In this document: positions 42,906-54,411 of the stretch, piece by piece
How the letters are laid out: the number at the start of each line of letters is the position of its first letter
Numbering within the stretch: the first letter of the stretch is position 1
NCBI GenBank assembly: GCA_946811695.1
Contig: OX328124.1
Span: 27,671,448-27,735,447, forward strand
Source of the DNA: Gonocerus acuteangulatus
Taxonomy: Eukaryota; Arthropoda; Insecta; Hemiptera; Coreidae
Reading direction: 5' to 3'
DNA: 64,000 nucleotides
Translations under genes and position numbers: made by a program
The notes under the pieces: model-generated
What the model was told of the DNA's origin: nothing
Databases searched by the model: none
The model's input: only the letters and a program-made list of their open reading frames with translations

Positions 42906-43686
42906 AGGTTGAATAGTTTGACTCCTCCAGGGAAGAAATTCACCTTTACAGTGATAATTGTAAGGAATTATTAATTTATTTATGACTTGATTATCATTCG
43001 GCATATTGCTTCTAAATTGCTATAAAATAATGTTATATTTTACAGGTTTTGTATTAATATTAATTTATCAGAGTTCGTATAAACTATAATGGAACATTCT
43101 ATAATAAAGAGATGTTAATTTATTTATTACTTTTAGAAAATAGGAGCATTAAATTATATCTAGGAAGCAATAATTGCATTATTTATCACCCTGAATTCTA
43201 TTAAATTGTTTATGAGTTACATTTATAAAGTCTCCAGCAAAAATAAGAATACAATTTTAATGGTTTATACTTTATGTCTTTCAAATCACAATCAGGGTTG
43301 TTTCCTGGTAAGGGTTCATCGTTTTGACTTGATAAACTGGGCAAAAACCTCCACCATAGATATACAGCATCCAGTTAGATTCATAGGTTTTGATAAACGT
43401 TCAATGTTTTTAGGATTTATAAGGGTTTTATTTTCTATTTTCCCCCGCGAAGTATAGTCAATATTTCCGAAAACTGGAGAACTGAAAAAAGACAGATTGG
43501 TTTTAGAAATTCTCCTCTTATATCCGAAAGTTTCGCGGAAGGAATTAAAAAAAATATAATTTGTCAGCTTGCACTTTAGAACATTTGTAAGATAATTTGT
43601 AAGATATCTCTAAAACGATTTATAAATCGGGGTCAGTGGAATGTTATAAAAGTCCCTTCAACCTCCGAAACCCTAAACTTTCGAAA

Positions 43687-43730
<44 letters not shown>

Positions 43731-43789
43731 ACGGTTCTCTCAAACAGTATGGCTTCTATCGAATGATATCAAAATCAGAAAGTTTCAAG
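42906..43789. other. Non-coding DNA with long T-run
   Basis: T-run at about 43690-43729. Open frames at 43206-43457 show no motif. Confidence 0.45.
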
Positions 43790-43936
43790 TACAGTAAAAC
43801 ATCGTTTACCCGAATCAGCTCCGAGTTAACGAAAATCCGGGTTATCCGGAGAATGACGGAAAAACGAAAAAAAAAAAAACATATAAATCACCGAAATATT
43901 TTTAATGGAGGTTAGACATTATTGACACACTTTCAC

Positions 43937-44191
43937 CTAAAAACTCGTACACTGTATGTACTGATATAGCCTATGTATTCGCACTGTGCTCAATATAGCT
44001 ACAAATTTTTCTGTTGTATAAAAGGCAGTGAGCTTCTGCCGTCTCTGTTTAGTGTATCGCTTACGAGCAGCGATATCTCGCATCCGGTTTAACATTAGTA
44101 GTTCATTTGACAATTTTTCGGCTTGACTCTCGAAATACACCATCAATTTCTCAATGTTTGCTACTGCTTCTGCGTGGGTCATTACCACCAT
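43937..44191 (-). pseudogene. Tigger-type transposase C-terminus
   Basis: The frame reads THAEAVANIEKLMVYFESQA and LLMLNRMRDIAARKRYTKQR, matching the acidic/helical C-terminal tail seen after the DDE catalytic domain in Tigger/jerky-type transposases, and ends near the left TIR. The DDE domain that should lie between this and the N-terminus is wholly absent. Confidence 0.75.
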
Positions 44192-44234
44192 AAACTGTCC
44201 TTAGAAATCATCTTGAAAAAAAAAAGCCTTTAAT

Positions 44235-44385
44235 GCATTTTCTAATATTTTTCCAATCAAGATACGGTCGATTTTCCTACTCCAAACTCAGCAGCAATGT
44301 TATTTAACAATTCTCTCTTATCAATTCTTGTCAATGCTTCCATCCTTTTTTCTATAGTCACAACAATGATTTTACGTTTCGTCTA
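44235..44385 (-). pseudogene. Tigger-type transposase N-terminus (CENP-B-like helix-turn-helix)
   Basis: On the minus strand one frame reads KRKIIVVTIEKRMEALTRID, then LLNNIAAEFGVGKSTVS, followed by a stop. The IAAEFGVGKSTVS segment is the recognition helix region of the psq/CENP-B-N DNA-binding domain. It is cut after ~50 codons by the stop and the deletion. Confidence 0.82.
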
Positions 44386-44555
44386 AATCGCGGACAGCGA
44401 GCAAACGAAACAGCAACACAATACTGTACTTCGACCGTGGCACTAGAAAAACTCGTGTAATTTACATACTGAGAATAGCAATTTATTGTCTGTAAAACAC
44501 GTTTTCAGTTACTACACTGATCAAAACTGGTTCGAGTTAACGAGGTTTTACTGTA

Positions 44556-45231
44556 CCTTCAGGTTTTTCCGCCCAAATCGTTGCGTTTTGTGGTACCTGT
44601 GGGGCGTAAAAACGGAAACCACTGCTTCCGCATCGAATGCGTTAATTTCTATGAGGTTGTGCGCACTTAAAATATAATAAAGTCACATCAAATGGAGGCA
44701 GAAAATCTCGGTTACTAACCCTAGCTTAGTAGCTGACTTAGAAAATTGCATGCAAAACGATACATCGCTCTATCCCGTAAATCTATATAATTTACTTTAC
44801 ATCCCTAATTATTTATCACTCGATAACCGTGTAATAACAGGTATTACACGTTCCATATTTACATAGCTTTGCTTGAAAACTGATCTCCTTTCTAAGCTTA
44901 ACGAGAACCTTTCTTGGAGCTCAATATATTTTGAATTACGCCCTGGAATAATGACTTACTGCCTATAGCAACAAGGCAAAGAAAATAAAAGGTCTACTCA
45001 ATGTTTGCGGATATTTATTTATTTTTGTGCATCAGCATGAAAATAACCAAAAATACATAAGAACATAAGAAAGTGAATAAACCTAAAGGAAAAAATGCTA
45101 CAGCAGCCCGCAACCTTTTACTATTGTAACAGAAGTCATCAGCTGTTTCATTTCTCTCGAGAATGTTGCTGATGGCGTATCTGGAATCGTGGTTGATTGA
45201 CATCGCCCTATCGAAAAGTTCTTACCTTTTT
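44556..45231. other. Non-coding DNA
   Basis: No gene or repeat partner was recognised. Confidence 0.45.
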
Positions 45232-45314
45232 AGCACTTTTTTTGAATTTTTGAAACATTTCTTCGAATCTTTATCGATTCTGCCTAGTAGACACCGAAAA
45301 TACCCCCCGTTAAA

Positions 45315-45317
<3 letters not shown>

Positions 45318-45388
<71 letters not shown>
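45318..45388. repeat. (TA)n microsatellite in family X
   Basis: About 70 bp of pure TA at the same internal position as in the other family X copies. Confidence 0.95.
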
Positions 45389-46168
<780 letters not shown>

Positions 46169-46540
46169 TGTTAACATGATAGCGGCCAGAGTTTTCGTTT
46201 TTTCGCGACGAAACTTGGTATGTAGCGTTCAATTAGCAAACGATTGAACGAGTTCTTTAACCACCAAAATCGGTCCACCAGGAGGGGTTTACCCCTTATC
46301 CCGTTCCTTTATTATTCATCAAGAACAATGCATTAAAATATGAAGTTTCTGTAAATTAATTAAGTAGTGCCAAGCCTACACAAAACTCTAGAAGGAAATT
46401 AATTACAAAATTAATAATTGAAGCATTTGCTCAATGAAAATGTTAAAGGGTAGAACTATTCATGTTTTTATTTTATTTATATACGTTATCATAAGAAAAT
46501 TATTCAGGAACGCACTCCCCCAAATTCTGAGGAAAGTGCT

Positions 46541-46740
46541 TAGTTATGCAGCTCCTGCTTGACGGACGTTTTTTTCAGAGAATTTAGTAAGCTTCTAAAG
46601 AGCCAACTTCCTCTTGCCAAGAGTTTTCGAGACATTTAAGAAAACGCCAAAACATATCATGTCTATTAATAAAATATTTTTTTTTGGAATACTTCTTTAA
46701 CTCCAAATGTAACCAAAATTTAAATATCTCAGTTTCGAGT
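46541..46740 (+). repeat. Dispersed motif plus family B, copy 3
   Basis: TATGCAGCTCCTGCTTGACGG (dispersed motif, 46545-46572) runs directly into AATTTAGTAAGCTTC, AGTTTTCGAGACATTTAAG and GGAATACTTCTTTAACTCC, the family B sequence. This links the two repeat families in one copy. Confidence 0.75.
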
Positions 46741-48175
46741 TTCTCAAGTACTCAAACCGAAAATTAGTTTGAAAAACTACTTGTATGCACATTTCTCGAA
46801 AACATTCCGGGCGTTTACTCAAGAATCTAATTATGGATTTGCCCGTACGGGTCGTTATTTATACTTCCTTGCATCGATAACTGGTAAACATGGTGCCTAA
46901 CCTATGAGAGTGTGAATTGCGAAAAAAAAAATCGGCACATTAGAAGTTGGGATTTACTCCGGGAAAAAATAAATAAAATGTAATAATTGATTAAGCTCTT
47001 CATAACAAATACAAAAGGCCAAAACTATTCATGTTTATTTAGTAGTTTTCTTGTTTATGGTCATACTTGAATTTATTTAGTCTTCTCTAGGCTACCATCA
47101 ACTTACATACACGTTCTATATCGTTACATAATAATAATTATTTAATAAATGGTTGTGGGATATTGGCGGAAAATGACTAAAGTTTTAGCAATTATGTTTT
47201 CTAGAAGTGGGCACGTGTAGGTCGAGCAACATTCGCTGGGTTGACCCGAATTCCCAACTTGGACTTGCCCAATATCCGTCTGCTTGAAGGAGAGAGTTGA
47301 ATAGCCTCTAGGGATTTAAGCTCCGCGGCGAGAGAAATCGCGTCATTTTTTAAAACAAGTCTCCATATTTCTTACATGAAAATAATAATAGGCAATTCTT
47401 CAGTTGAAATATGCCTCTAACAGGAAATAGAACCACTTAGCTGAAAATGAACAGATGATTTGTATGTATCCATTATTTCAGAAAGTAACATGATATATAA
47501 CTTGTGATTGCACCGCACTTGGAAAACCTATCTTGCACTTTTGTAGTGCGCAAATAACGGGAAGCAATTCTGAGGTTACAGGACGTTTCTGAGGGTTCGT
47601 TAAGGATGTGGGGCTACTATAGGTAATCCAGCAGTCTGACAGAAGCAGAATAGACCTTTTTAGGTCGAGTTGGATTACCGATAGAAGACCCTGATTTTAT
47701 CTAATACTAGTTGAATACCCGTGCTTCTTCACGGCAGATACATAAGTAGTTATTTTATTACGCTAATCATCAAAATTAACGCTAATGTATAATTTTTTGC
47801 AGTTTATTATAGCACGGTTCCCGTCATACTATAAGTTATTCATCAATTGATAAGTAATCAAAGTATAATGTTTCTGGACATTGGGGCGCTCCGGACCAGT
47901 GTCAAGAAGCAGATAACCTAGAGATAACCCTTTTATCTATAGGTTACCAGTAACAGGAGCTTAAGGGTTCGGGATATTATTACCTTGGATAAACCATCAC
48001 CAGGTACAGGGTAAATTCTATGAGGGACAAAATCACAGTTTATTTCTAGTAATTCCAGGTCTATCATAGTTCATTTATTTATTTATACATTTGTGAGGAC
48101 GCAACTATGGCAATTCATCACAAAAAACTAATATATAAATACTATAAATATCATAGTTGAAATGAAGCTCAAATA
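46741..48175. other. Non-coding DNA
   Basis: No gene was recognised. 47705-47745 contains ACTAGTTGAATACCCGTGCT followed by CTTCACGG, a phrase resembling the start of interspersed repeats known from many animals; the family was not determined. Confidence 0.4.
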
Positions 48176-48189
48176 GAAATAATATTATG

Positions 48190-48425
48190 AAATAAATACA
48201 GTAAGCTAACAGCTGACCTGTTGTCCCAGCAACGCTTGCTGCCCTGGCTTCCCTGCTCTCTAGCCAAATAAAAATTAAAAACCCCTCTAAAAATACTTAA
48301 AAATTCGAATATCAAAAAATCCTTTCTTAGCAAGTGTCTACGTTCTATAGGGAGTGTCTATGCAAAATTTAAAATCTTTCTGTAGAGTGGTTTGGGCTGG
48401 GCGATGATAGGTCAGTGGACTAGGA
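48190..48425 (+). mobile_element. Unassigned interspersed repeat
   Basis: CAGCTGACCTGTTGTCCCAG, CGCTTGCTGCCCTGGCTTCC, AAACCCCTCTAAAAATACTT and GTGTCTATGCAAAATTT resemble a repeat type I associate with arthropod genomes, but I cannot name it and no second copy occurs here. Confidence 0.3.
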
Positions 48426-49082
48426 CTTACGTATAAGGTCCTAGCATGTGATCCTAACGTTCTATTCCAGTAGGAATAGGAAGGCCAAAGTGATAAAGCT
48501 CTGGCCACCAAGTTTTTTATTACATGTAATTTAAAAGAATATCTTTTCTTTTTATCACATGTCATTTAAAAAATATTTTTGTTCAATGGATTTGGACCAT
48601 TGCCCTCTGCACTCACCAGTTCCAGAAGAACTAGTTAGCATTAAGCCTAGACTCCCGATTCACTTCCTTGCCTTGTTTTTATCCCTACTGTACTCACGAG
48701 TCGGGGACAATGGCGGACCAACATCATGTATTTACTCGACCAGCTAACGACGAAACGTGACCTGACATAATCCTCGTGAACTAATTTGTGAACACGACGA
48801 TACCGAACGGAACATGAAGATGCGCTTGTAGTTTCTGCTAATCACCTACTAATGGATTGATAACCTACTGAGTCACATTTCAATAGTTCAACGTGCTAAA
48901 TTGTGCCCTTAAATATCTTCGGGTCTACTGAACATTACAGTTTTGAGAGTAGTTTTCAGGGAATTACAGAAATAGTCAGACAGCATACAAGTACTCTAGC
49001 GTATCGAGTTGGATACCTGTGGATAACTATTGTTCTACAGAGAAAACATAAAACCAAACATCAAATTCCACCTCATAGGGGG
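48426..49082. other. Non-coding DNA
   Basis: Nothing recognised; short open frames lack motifs. Confidence 0.45.
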
Positions 49083-49195
49083 GGATAGTGTGGTCAGTAC
49101 TATGCTCTGGTCCCCTAATATACCCCGTTCATTGAAGCCTAGGGACCGTCTGGGATCCCAAATCTGAACCCCTACACTAGAAGATGCAAATTTTG
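49083..49195 (-). mobile_element. SINE-B fragment, diverged
   Basis: GATAGTGTGGTCAGTACTAT, GCCTAGGGACCGTC and ACACTAGAAGATGC match the body of SINE-B copy 2 in the same orientation. The tRNA head is absent. Confidence 0.75.
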
Positions 49196-49770
49196 GTATT
49201 TCGAACTCGCTTGTGTGTCTTTGTGTCTGTATTAGTGGAGATTTAATAAAAGGACTTTATTTAATTTTCTTAAGCCGCTTCAACGTATGCACACACACAT
49301 ATCTTTGTTCTCTCAAAGCCTTCCCTAGGCAAAATCAGATTTAATAAGGTTTCACGTAAAGTGTATTTCACTAAACGGCTTTGCAAATGGCCAAGCAGAA
49401 TGAAGAGAGAGAAAGGAAAATTTGTCTCAGACGTTTGCGCATACGCAGTTGATCTTTTCCTGTTATCTGAAGAGGCTATAATTATCCTTGCCATCTGGAG
49501 AGTGTATTCACACCTTTTCCCCTTCACTTCTATGGCTAGACGATGTATAATTGTTCATGACGCTTTAAGGTTCCAAATAAAGGTTTCTTCCCGAAACGCG
49601 CTCTTTGCATAACCCCAACCCTTCCAACGACGTGATCGGAATGCCTGACCGTGCCCTTTTGTCCATATGTTTAGTCGACACCTGCTAGTGCACCAAGCAC
49701 GTTCGCTATGGTTCGCTCAAAAACCTTTAGTCAATTGAAGTCATTTTTTCTGGTTATTTACTCCTTTTTT
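49196..49770. other. Non-coding DNA
   Basis: Overlapping short open frames on both strands (49270-49612) share no recognised motif. Confidence 0.45.
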
Positions 49771-49892
49771 AGCACTTTCCTCCGAAGGAAAGTAGCTATT
49801 GAGGTTGGACTCATGACAGAATTTTTGAAAAATTTCTTCAAATCTTTATCGATCCTACCTAGTAGACACCGAAAATGACCCCCGTTAAAATT

Positions 49893-49925
<33 letters not shown>

Positions 49926-49942
49926 GCATATATATATATATA

Positions 49943-49997
<55 letters not shown>

Positions 49998-50875
49998 CTG
50001 TTAACACGATAGCGGCCAGAGTTTTTGTTTTTTCGTCACGAAACTTGGTATATAGCATTCAATTAGCAAACGATTGAACGAGTTCGTTAACCACCAAAGT
50101 CGGTCCACCGGAAGGGGGGGTTTACCCCGAACCCAAAACACTAATTTGACTATGTCAGCCGTAATATTTGTTATATTTCTACGAAACTTGGTATTCGTAG
50201 TGGTAATATAGAGAGAAAAGTGAGATATAAAAATGAACTAAATCGGTTCATTAGAAGGGGGGGTTTACTCCGGACCCACAATACCAATTCGCCACTACCA
50301 GCCGTGATTTTTGGTATATTTCGATAAAACTCGGTATTAGTAGTGGTAATCTACAGGTAAATATGTGTTGTAAAACTAAACTAAATCGGTTCATTAGAAG
50401 GGGGGGTTTACTCCGGACCGAAATTCTTAATATACTCATACCGGTCGTAATTTCTGCTGTATTGTAACGAAACGCGGTATACGTCGTGGGTAACTCATGA
50501 GAAAGAAGTGTTGTAAAAATGAGCTGAATCGGTCAATCGGAAAGCGGGGGTTTAATTTGTAATATATTTCAATAGAAAAGCCCGTCAGACGTAGGTTCAC
50601 AAAGCCGCCGCAAGGAGCGCTTTCTACCACTAGAGTGACTGTATCCTGTTCCTGCGTTAGACCAAAATACGATAATATGAGGTTTTTTGTATTTATTACG
50701 TAGTGTAATAGGTACCATGTGTAAACATAACTCTGGAAGCAAATTATTAATTGATCAGTTACTCATTACAAATTTAAAAGAGAACTATTCATGTTTTTAT
50801 TTTATTTATGTAGGATATTTTAAGCAAATTGTTCTGGAAAGCAATCTACACTACCCAAATTCTGAGGAAAGTGCT
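49771..50875 (+). mobile_element. Family X, copy 2, most complete
   Basis: The start AGCACTTTCCTCCGAAGG and end CTGAGGAAAGTGCT are inverse over 12 bp (AGCACTTTCCTC). Order: GTAGCTATTGAGGTTGGACT, TCCTACCTAGTAGACACCGA, (TA)n at 49893-49991, TGTCTGTTAACACGATAGCG, four 143-bp tandem units, a spacer with GAACTATTCATGTTTTTATT, and the end. No protein-coding motif was found. It looks like a non-autonomous element of ~1.1 kb; superfamily unknown. Confidence 0.8.
50000..50570. repeat. 143-bp tandem units within family X, 4 copies
   Basis: The block AAACTTGGTA / AAACTCGGTA / AAACGCGGTA occurs at 50041, 50184, 50327 and 50470, exactly 143 bp apart. Units also share AATCGGTTCATTAGAAG and GGGGGGTTTACTCCGGACC. 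Copy 1 has only one unit, so unit number varies between family members. Confidence 0.92.
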
Positions 50876-51017
50876 TAGTTATGCAGCTCCTGCGTGACGG
50901 ACTTTTTTACTGTTATCCTTACTTTTATGTACGTGAGTGTTCTTTGTAACTTGTAAATCGTCCATAAAGAAGCATTTCTTTCTCCAATGACTTTATCCAA
51001 CCAATTCGCTCTCTTGG
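50876..51017. other. Dispersed motif and pre-insertion flank
   Basis: TATGCAGCTCCTGCGTGACGG at 50880-50900 follows the family X end exactly as at 46545. Confidence 0.7.
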
Positions 51018-51030
51018 CGGCTAAATAGAA

Positions 51031-51724
51031 ACAAAACAAAACAATTTTATTGGACCAATACAAAACGTATTATACACAAAACAATATTTGTAAGATTAAA
51101 ATTTAAAGGGTTAAAATGTCTTGATAAAGTCTGTGTTTGATTCGCGAGGTTTTTCTTTGTCCAAGTTGATAAAACATGGAACTGCTGGAGGCTGGAAGGG
51201 TCTGATGATATTTTCCCACTAGCTTTTCTATGTGAGTGAAAAATGGATCAACCTCCAATTCTCTATGGATCTGGCTGTTCCTTACGAACCAAGGAGCATT
51301 GGACACTATTCGGAGTACTTTGTTTTGAAATGTTTGTAGACGTTTTATTTGTGTGGTTCTGGCGCCAAACCAGACAGGACATGCGTAAGTTAGTATGGGT
51401 AGTATTGTCGATTTGTATAGTAGTGTACCACAGGTGTGTTTTAGGGGAGTTTTTCTATTTATTAATGGGTAAATTTGTATCAGTCGTGTGTGAGCTTCTT
51501 GTAGTTTTTTGTGTATGTGATGTCGCCAAGTCAGTCTTGTGTCTAGATGTACTCCGAGATAGCGTATACTCTGGTCTTTTGGAGTCCAGAGAATTGAGTG
51601 ATGACCAATTTTCAGCTCTGGTAAATCTTCATTTTGGAATTTTCTGAGAGAGAACACTTTACATGAAGATTTCACCGGATTTATTGCTAGTTTCCGTTTT
51701 CGGAACCAGGATGACACCTCATCT
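51031..51724 (-). mobile_element. 5'-truncated Jockey-like LINE insertion
   Basis: The insertion runs on the minus strand from 51724 (5' truncation point, inside the reverse transcriptase) to 51031, where the 3' UTR ends AAAATTGTTTTGTTTTGT, a T/G-rich rather than poly(A) tail. Clean ends and duplication show target-primed insertion. Confidence 0.88.
51103..51717 (-). CDS. Jockey-like LINE reverse transcriptase C-terminal part, frame intact
   Basis: The 204-codon frame has no stop. It reads WFRKRKLAINPVKSSCKVFS and YLGVHLDTRLTWRHHI (the end of the palm/thumb region), LLYKSTILPILTYACPVWFG, then FQNKVLRIVSNAPWFVRNSQ and IHRELEVDPFFTHIEKLV, the conserved C-terminal domain of Jockey-type LINEs. 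The catalytic YADD/FADD box lies upstream of the truncation, so no active enzyme can be made. The initial Met is incidental. The intact frame and clear duplication suggest it is younger than the 23.3-24.2 kb relative, to which it is clearly homologous. Confidence 0.9.
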   Translation of the reverse strand: MSSWFRKRKLAINPVKSSCKVFSLRKFQNEDLPELKIGHHSILWTPKDQSIRYLGVHLDTRLTWRHHIHKKLQEAHTRLIQIYPLINRKTPLKHTCGTLLYKSTILPILTYACPVWFGARTTQIKRLQTFQNKVLRIVSNAPWFVRNSQIHRELEVDPFFTHIEKLVGKYHQTLPASSSSMFYQLGQRKTSRIKHRLYQDILTL

Positions 51725-51737
51725 CGGCTAAATAGAA

Positions 51738-51851
51738 GAATATGAACGACACCAAGAAAATCAGAAAATTACCGCAACGAAGAAAATAAACGAGTCACAT
51801 ATAGATGAAAACTATATTTTCTAGACCTTTCTCTTCTCTTCACCTTCTCTA
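51738..51851. other. Spacer
   Basis: Nothing recognised. Confidence 0.4.
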
Positions 51852-51990
51852 TCTTTTTTTTTTTTTTTTTTTTTTTTTTCTACGGTGCATCGACATTTCG
51901 GGCAATAGCTCCGACCTCCATGGTGCAGCGAACCCACCATCTCCCACTTGAGAATCTAAGGCGTCAGCCTCTAGACCACGGGGAGATTAA
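51852..51990 (-). mobile_element. tRNA-derived SINE-A, minus-strand copy
   Basis: Minus strand from 51990: CTCCCCGTGGTCTAGAGGCT with A box TGGTCTAGAGG (51978-51968), GGGAGATGGTGGGTTCG, then a jump within the B box to the body CTGCACCATGGAGGTCGG and an A-tail (T-run 51852-51880). Compared with 7486-7685, the segment between the B box and body is deleted. Confidence 0.8.
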
Positions 51991-52240
51991 TTATAACATT
52001 ATTTCATCTCCACAGCGAGTAGCTGCGAAAATCAGAGACATGGCGGCAATGAGAGGTAGTTATGAAAATCCTTTGAGGGCATTAGCACACTTAATGAAAC
52101 CCATCATCTAAAATAAATTAATTCATGTTTTTCCTCATATGTGACTTGTCTGTCAAAGTCTGTGCGTTGAGTAGTGTGTTTGTTTGTTTGTGTGTGTTTA
52201 TATGAACGGACGGTTTTTGTGACCTCTATTAGTATAGAGT
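51991..52240. other. Spacer
   Basis: A 63-codon open frame at 51920-52111 overlaps the SINE; nothing else was seen. Confidence 0.4.
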
Positions 52241-52244
52241 AGTG

Positions 52245-52815
52245 TGCTAGTTTTTTGGGGGCAAACAACTACAAGGTCATTGTGCCCTCTAATGGTAATG
52301 GTGTAACTTCGATATTTTTTTTTTTTTTCGTTTTATTTATTTTTTTATACATGGAGTATTGGCTATACTAAGAAACTGAAAGCTAAAAGAATAACCTCAT
52401 TCACCAAGAAACTGATCTACAATCTATGAATAAATAGTATTTATATATTATTGTAAAGAGAGCATTATATTATATATTATCATGCAGAGCTAATTTTATG
52501 TTGAGAGGGATTCCAAAATCATCGAACATTGACCGTACAATCGGGCGTTCTTCTATAAGATGGATAATTGCAAGTGGAACTTGACACGTTTCACATTGTG
52601 GGTCAGGGTCCTTCGTAATTAAGTGAATATGGGCGAGATTTGTGTGTCATAAACATATCCTGGTTCTGACCAATTTTTCCCTCAGTAGGAACTATACCAT
52701 TTTCTTGGGGAGTCTTATTTTCCTTAGTTTTTTTGGTGAGAAGCACTCTCTTCCGCGTTGAATCCCAAGTGTTATAGACATTTCTATTTAGCCACTTGCT
52801 TACATCATTTGCTTA
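52245..52815 (-). pseudogene. LINE ORF2 C-terminus and 3' end (I-like)
   Basis: On the minus strand, SKWLNRNVYNTWD near 52800 is followed, after frame changes, by DPDPQCETCQVPLAIIHLIE (C-x2-C-x7-H at 52595-52563) and RSMFDDFGIPLNIKLAL. This is the C-terminal zinc motif and tail of an I-group LINE, related to the end of the 3.8-4.5 kb element. The 3' UTR ends with GGGCACAATGACCTTGTAG and GTTTGCCCCC near 52250. At least one frameshift and loss of the last zinc Cys make it inactive. Confidence 0.8.
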
Positions 52816-52849
52816 TAGGCTATATTAGTGTAGATTGGATAGATGAGGA

Positions 52850-52925
52850 TTTGAAGAAATTTGTCAAAACGTCGTTGATAAGTGCAACCTGAATTGCTAC
52901 ATTCGTTCGGAAAGTGTTAAAAAAA
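52850..52925 (-). mobile_element. Family X end fragment, diverged
   Basis: On the minus strand: AACACTTTCCGAACGAATGT, AGCAATTCAGGTTGCACTTA, corresponding to the AGCACTTTCCTCCGAAGG..GTAGCTATTGAGGTTG end. Confidence 0.65.
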
Positions 52926-53599
52926 CCCAAAAGTATTCAATGATGCTACAAAAATCTAGTAGTACTAAAAGATTTGTCATATTTTTTGGACGAATACAGG
53001 AGAACACAATTGAAGAGTCTGGCGTGCTTAGGTTATTTACCCAGTGCCAGATGGCGGAGGCAGCATCTTGCCACAGCTTCGTAGGGCATTTCGTAAATAA
53101 AAACCAACAAGAAAATTGAACAAATACAACAGAACCTACATATGGTGTAAGCCTACGGATTGTCGGCGGCCATAGCTAGCACGTGGGTACACGTGTCCTT
53201 TCCGCCATCTCCCATCCCCTCCCCTTCTCTGACTATTATTATCTCAGAGTTTGTGTATCCCATTCATGGAATAATCCCCGGGTCCATAATTCTTAGGAAA
53301 GGATTAGGAAGAAATTGCCGACTTGAATATCCATGTATCTTCCCAGTCACATGTCAGATAGAAAACCTCAGAAATATCATTATCCTACAAATATTTTAAT
53401 TTTAACGTCCATTTATGAATAATACTGATATTACAGAAGGATTCCGTCAAAATTACTAAGAATTCTTGTTTTTGTAATTCATCTTTCCTGTAGAACCAGA
53501 TGTAGTCAAGAAACAGATGGTGAAAGGCAGTTATGTCAGTTATCAATCAAAAAGGTCCCTTTCTGATATTATACACATTGGGACATCTTTAGCTAAACC
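52926..53599. other. Non-coding DNA
   Basis: No gene recognised. AGTGCCAGATGGCGGAGGC near 53043 is a weak CTCF-like phrase. Confidence 0.45.
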
Positions 53600-54072
53600 C
53601 CGATAATCCTGAACCATTGTTGAAAATGCATATGCAAATGAACGCTGTACAAACAGTTTATTGGAGTGTCTCCTCAAGGTACCAATAAAAAATTCAAAAA
53701 CACCATCCAGTTCAGCCCTACTTGCTCTTTAAAAATGCATTTTTTTTAAAATGTAAATTTAAAACTCGCTGACGGCAATGCAAACAATGGAAGCACTCAT
53801 CTAATCTGCAAATTATTCATGAAAGGATGCATATTTCTTTAAGCCTACCAAACTGCTTAATCCACATGCTAAATTTTACTGCAAAAAATGTTTATTCCTG
53901 AGGGATGTTAATATTAAGACATATTTTGTATTTCAATTATGTTTTTATACCTAACTGTAAAAAAACAGAAAAATTAATCATAGAATACTATATTCTTTTC
54001 CCCAAGTTCTAATTTATAATCTCTTTCAATGTTTTATCTCCATCATCAGATCGGAATGTGATAGACATCTTA
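53600..54072 (-). mobile_element. Dispersed repeat, inverted copy of 20100-20585
   Basis: Reverse-complement matches run through the whole block with scattered indels; details are given at the 20.1-kb copy. About 80% alike by eye. Confidence 0.82.
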
Positions 54073-54411
54073 TATTATAGCAAATGTAGGCATCTGAAGT
54101 ACAAATCTATTGGAAAGTCCTATGATCACCCCCAATCTAAGAAGCTAATTTAGGGATTTAACGTGACTACGGCACCCATCACTTGTCCTCATGTAGGTAT
54201 TCGATGTGGTCAGTCATGTATAAACCTTATGTAAGTGTATGTTTTATAATTGTAAACGCTACAGCTCAGCACTTAATAATAATAGACAACTATATTATTT
54301 TTCCCAAGTGTTAATTTCTAATCCCAAGAGAAGTAACACCAATTCATTAAAGCAGATTACACTATTTAACAATAGGTTGTGCAAAATATAATTAACGCTC
54401 ACAATTTGAAG
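54073..54411. other. Non-coding DNA
   Basis: Nothing recognised. Confidence 0.45.

Larger units (their letters stand above)
43792..44553 (-). mobile_element. Tigger/pogo-like transposon, internally deleted, with TA target duplication
   Basis: The ends CAGTAAAACATCG (43792) and, inverted, CAGTAAAACCTCGTTAACTC (44553) are flanked by TA at 43790-43791 and 44554-44555, as expected for Tc1/mariner-superfamily insertion. The inner end phrases CCGAATC/GGTTCGAG are typical of Tigger elements. Inside, on the minus strand, only the N-terminal and C-terminal parts of a transposase remain. At 762 bp it is about a third of the usual autonomous length. Confidence 0.88.
51018..51737. repeat. 13-bp target-site duplication around a Jockey-like LINE
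   Basis: CGGCTAAATAGAA occurs at 51018-51030 and 51725-51737 and brackets the LINE sequence exactly, defining an insertion of 694 bp. Confidence 0.9.

Noticed and set aside
53160..53399. 79-codon protein
   Set aside because: No motif, no splice or promoter context, ordinary length for chance frames.
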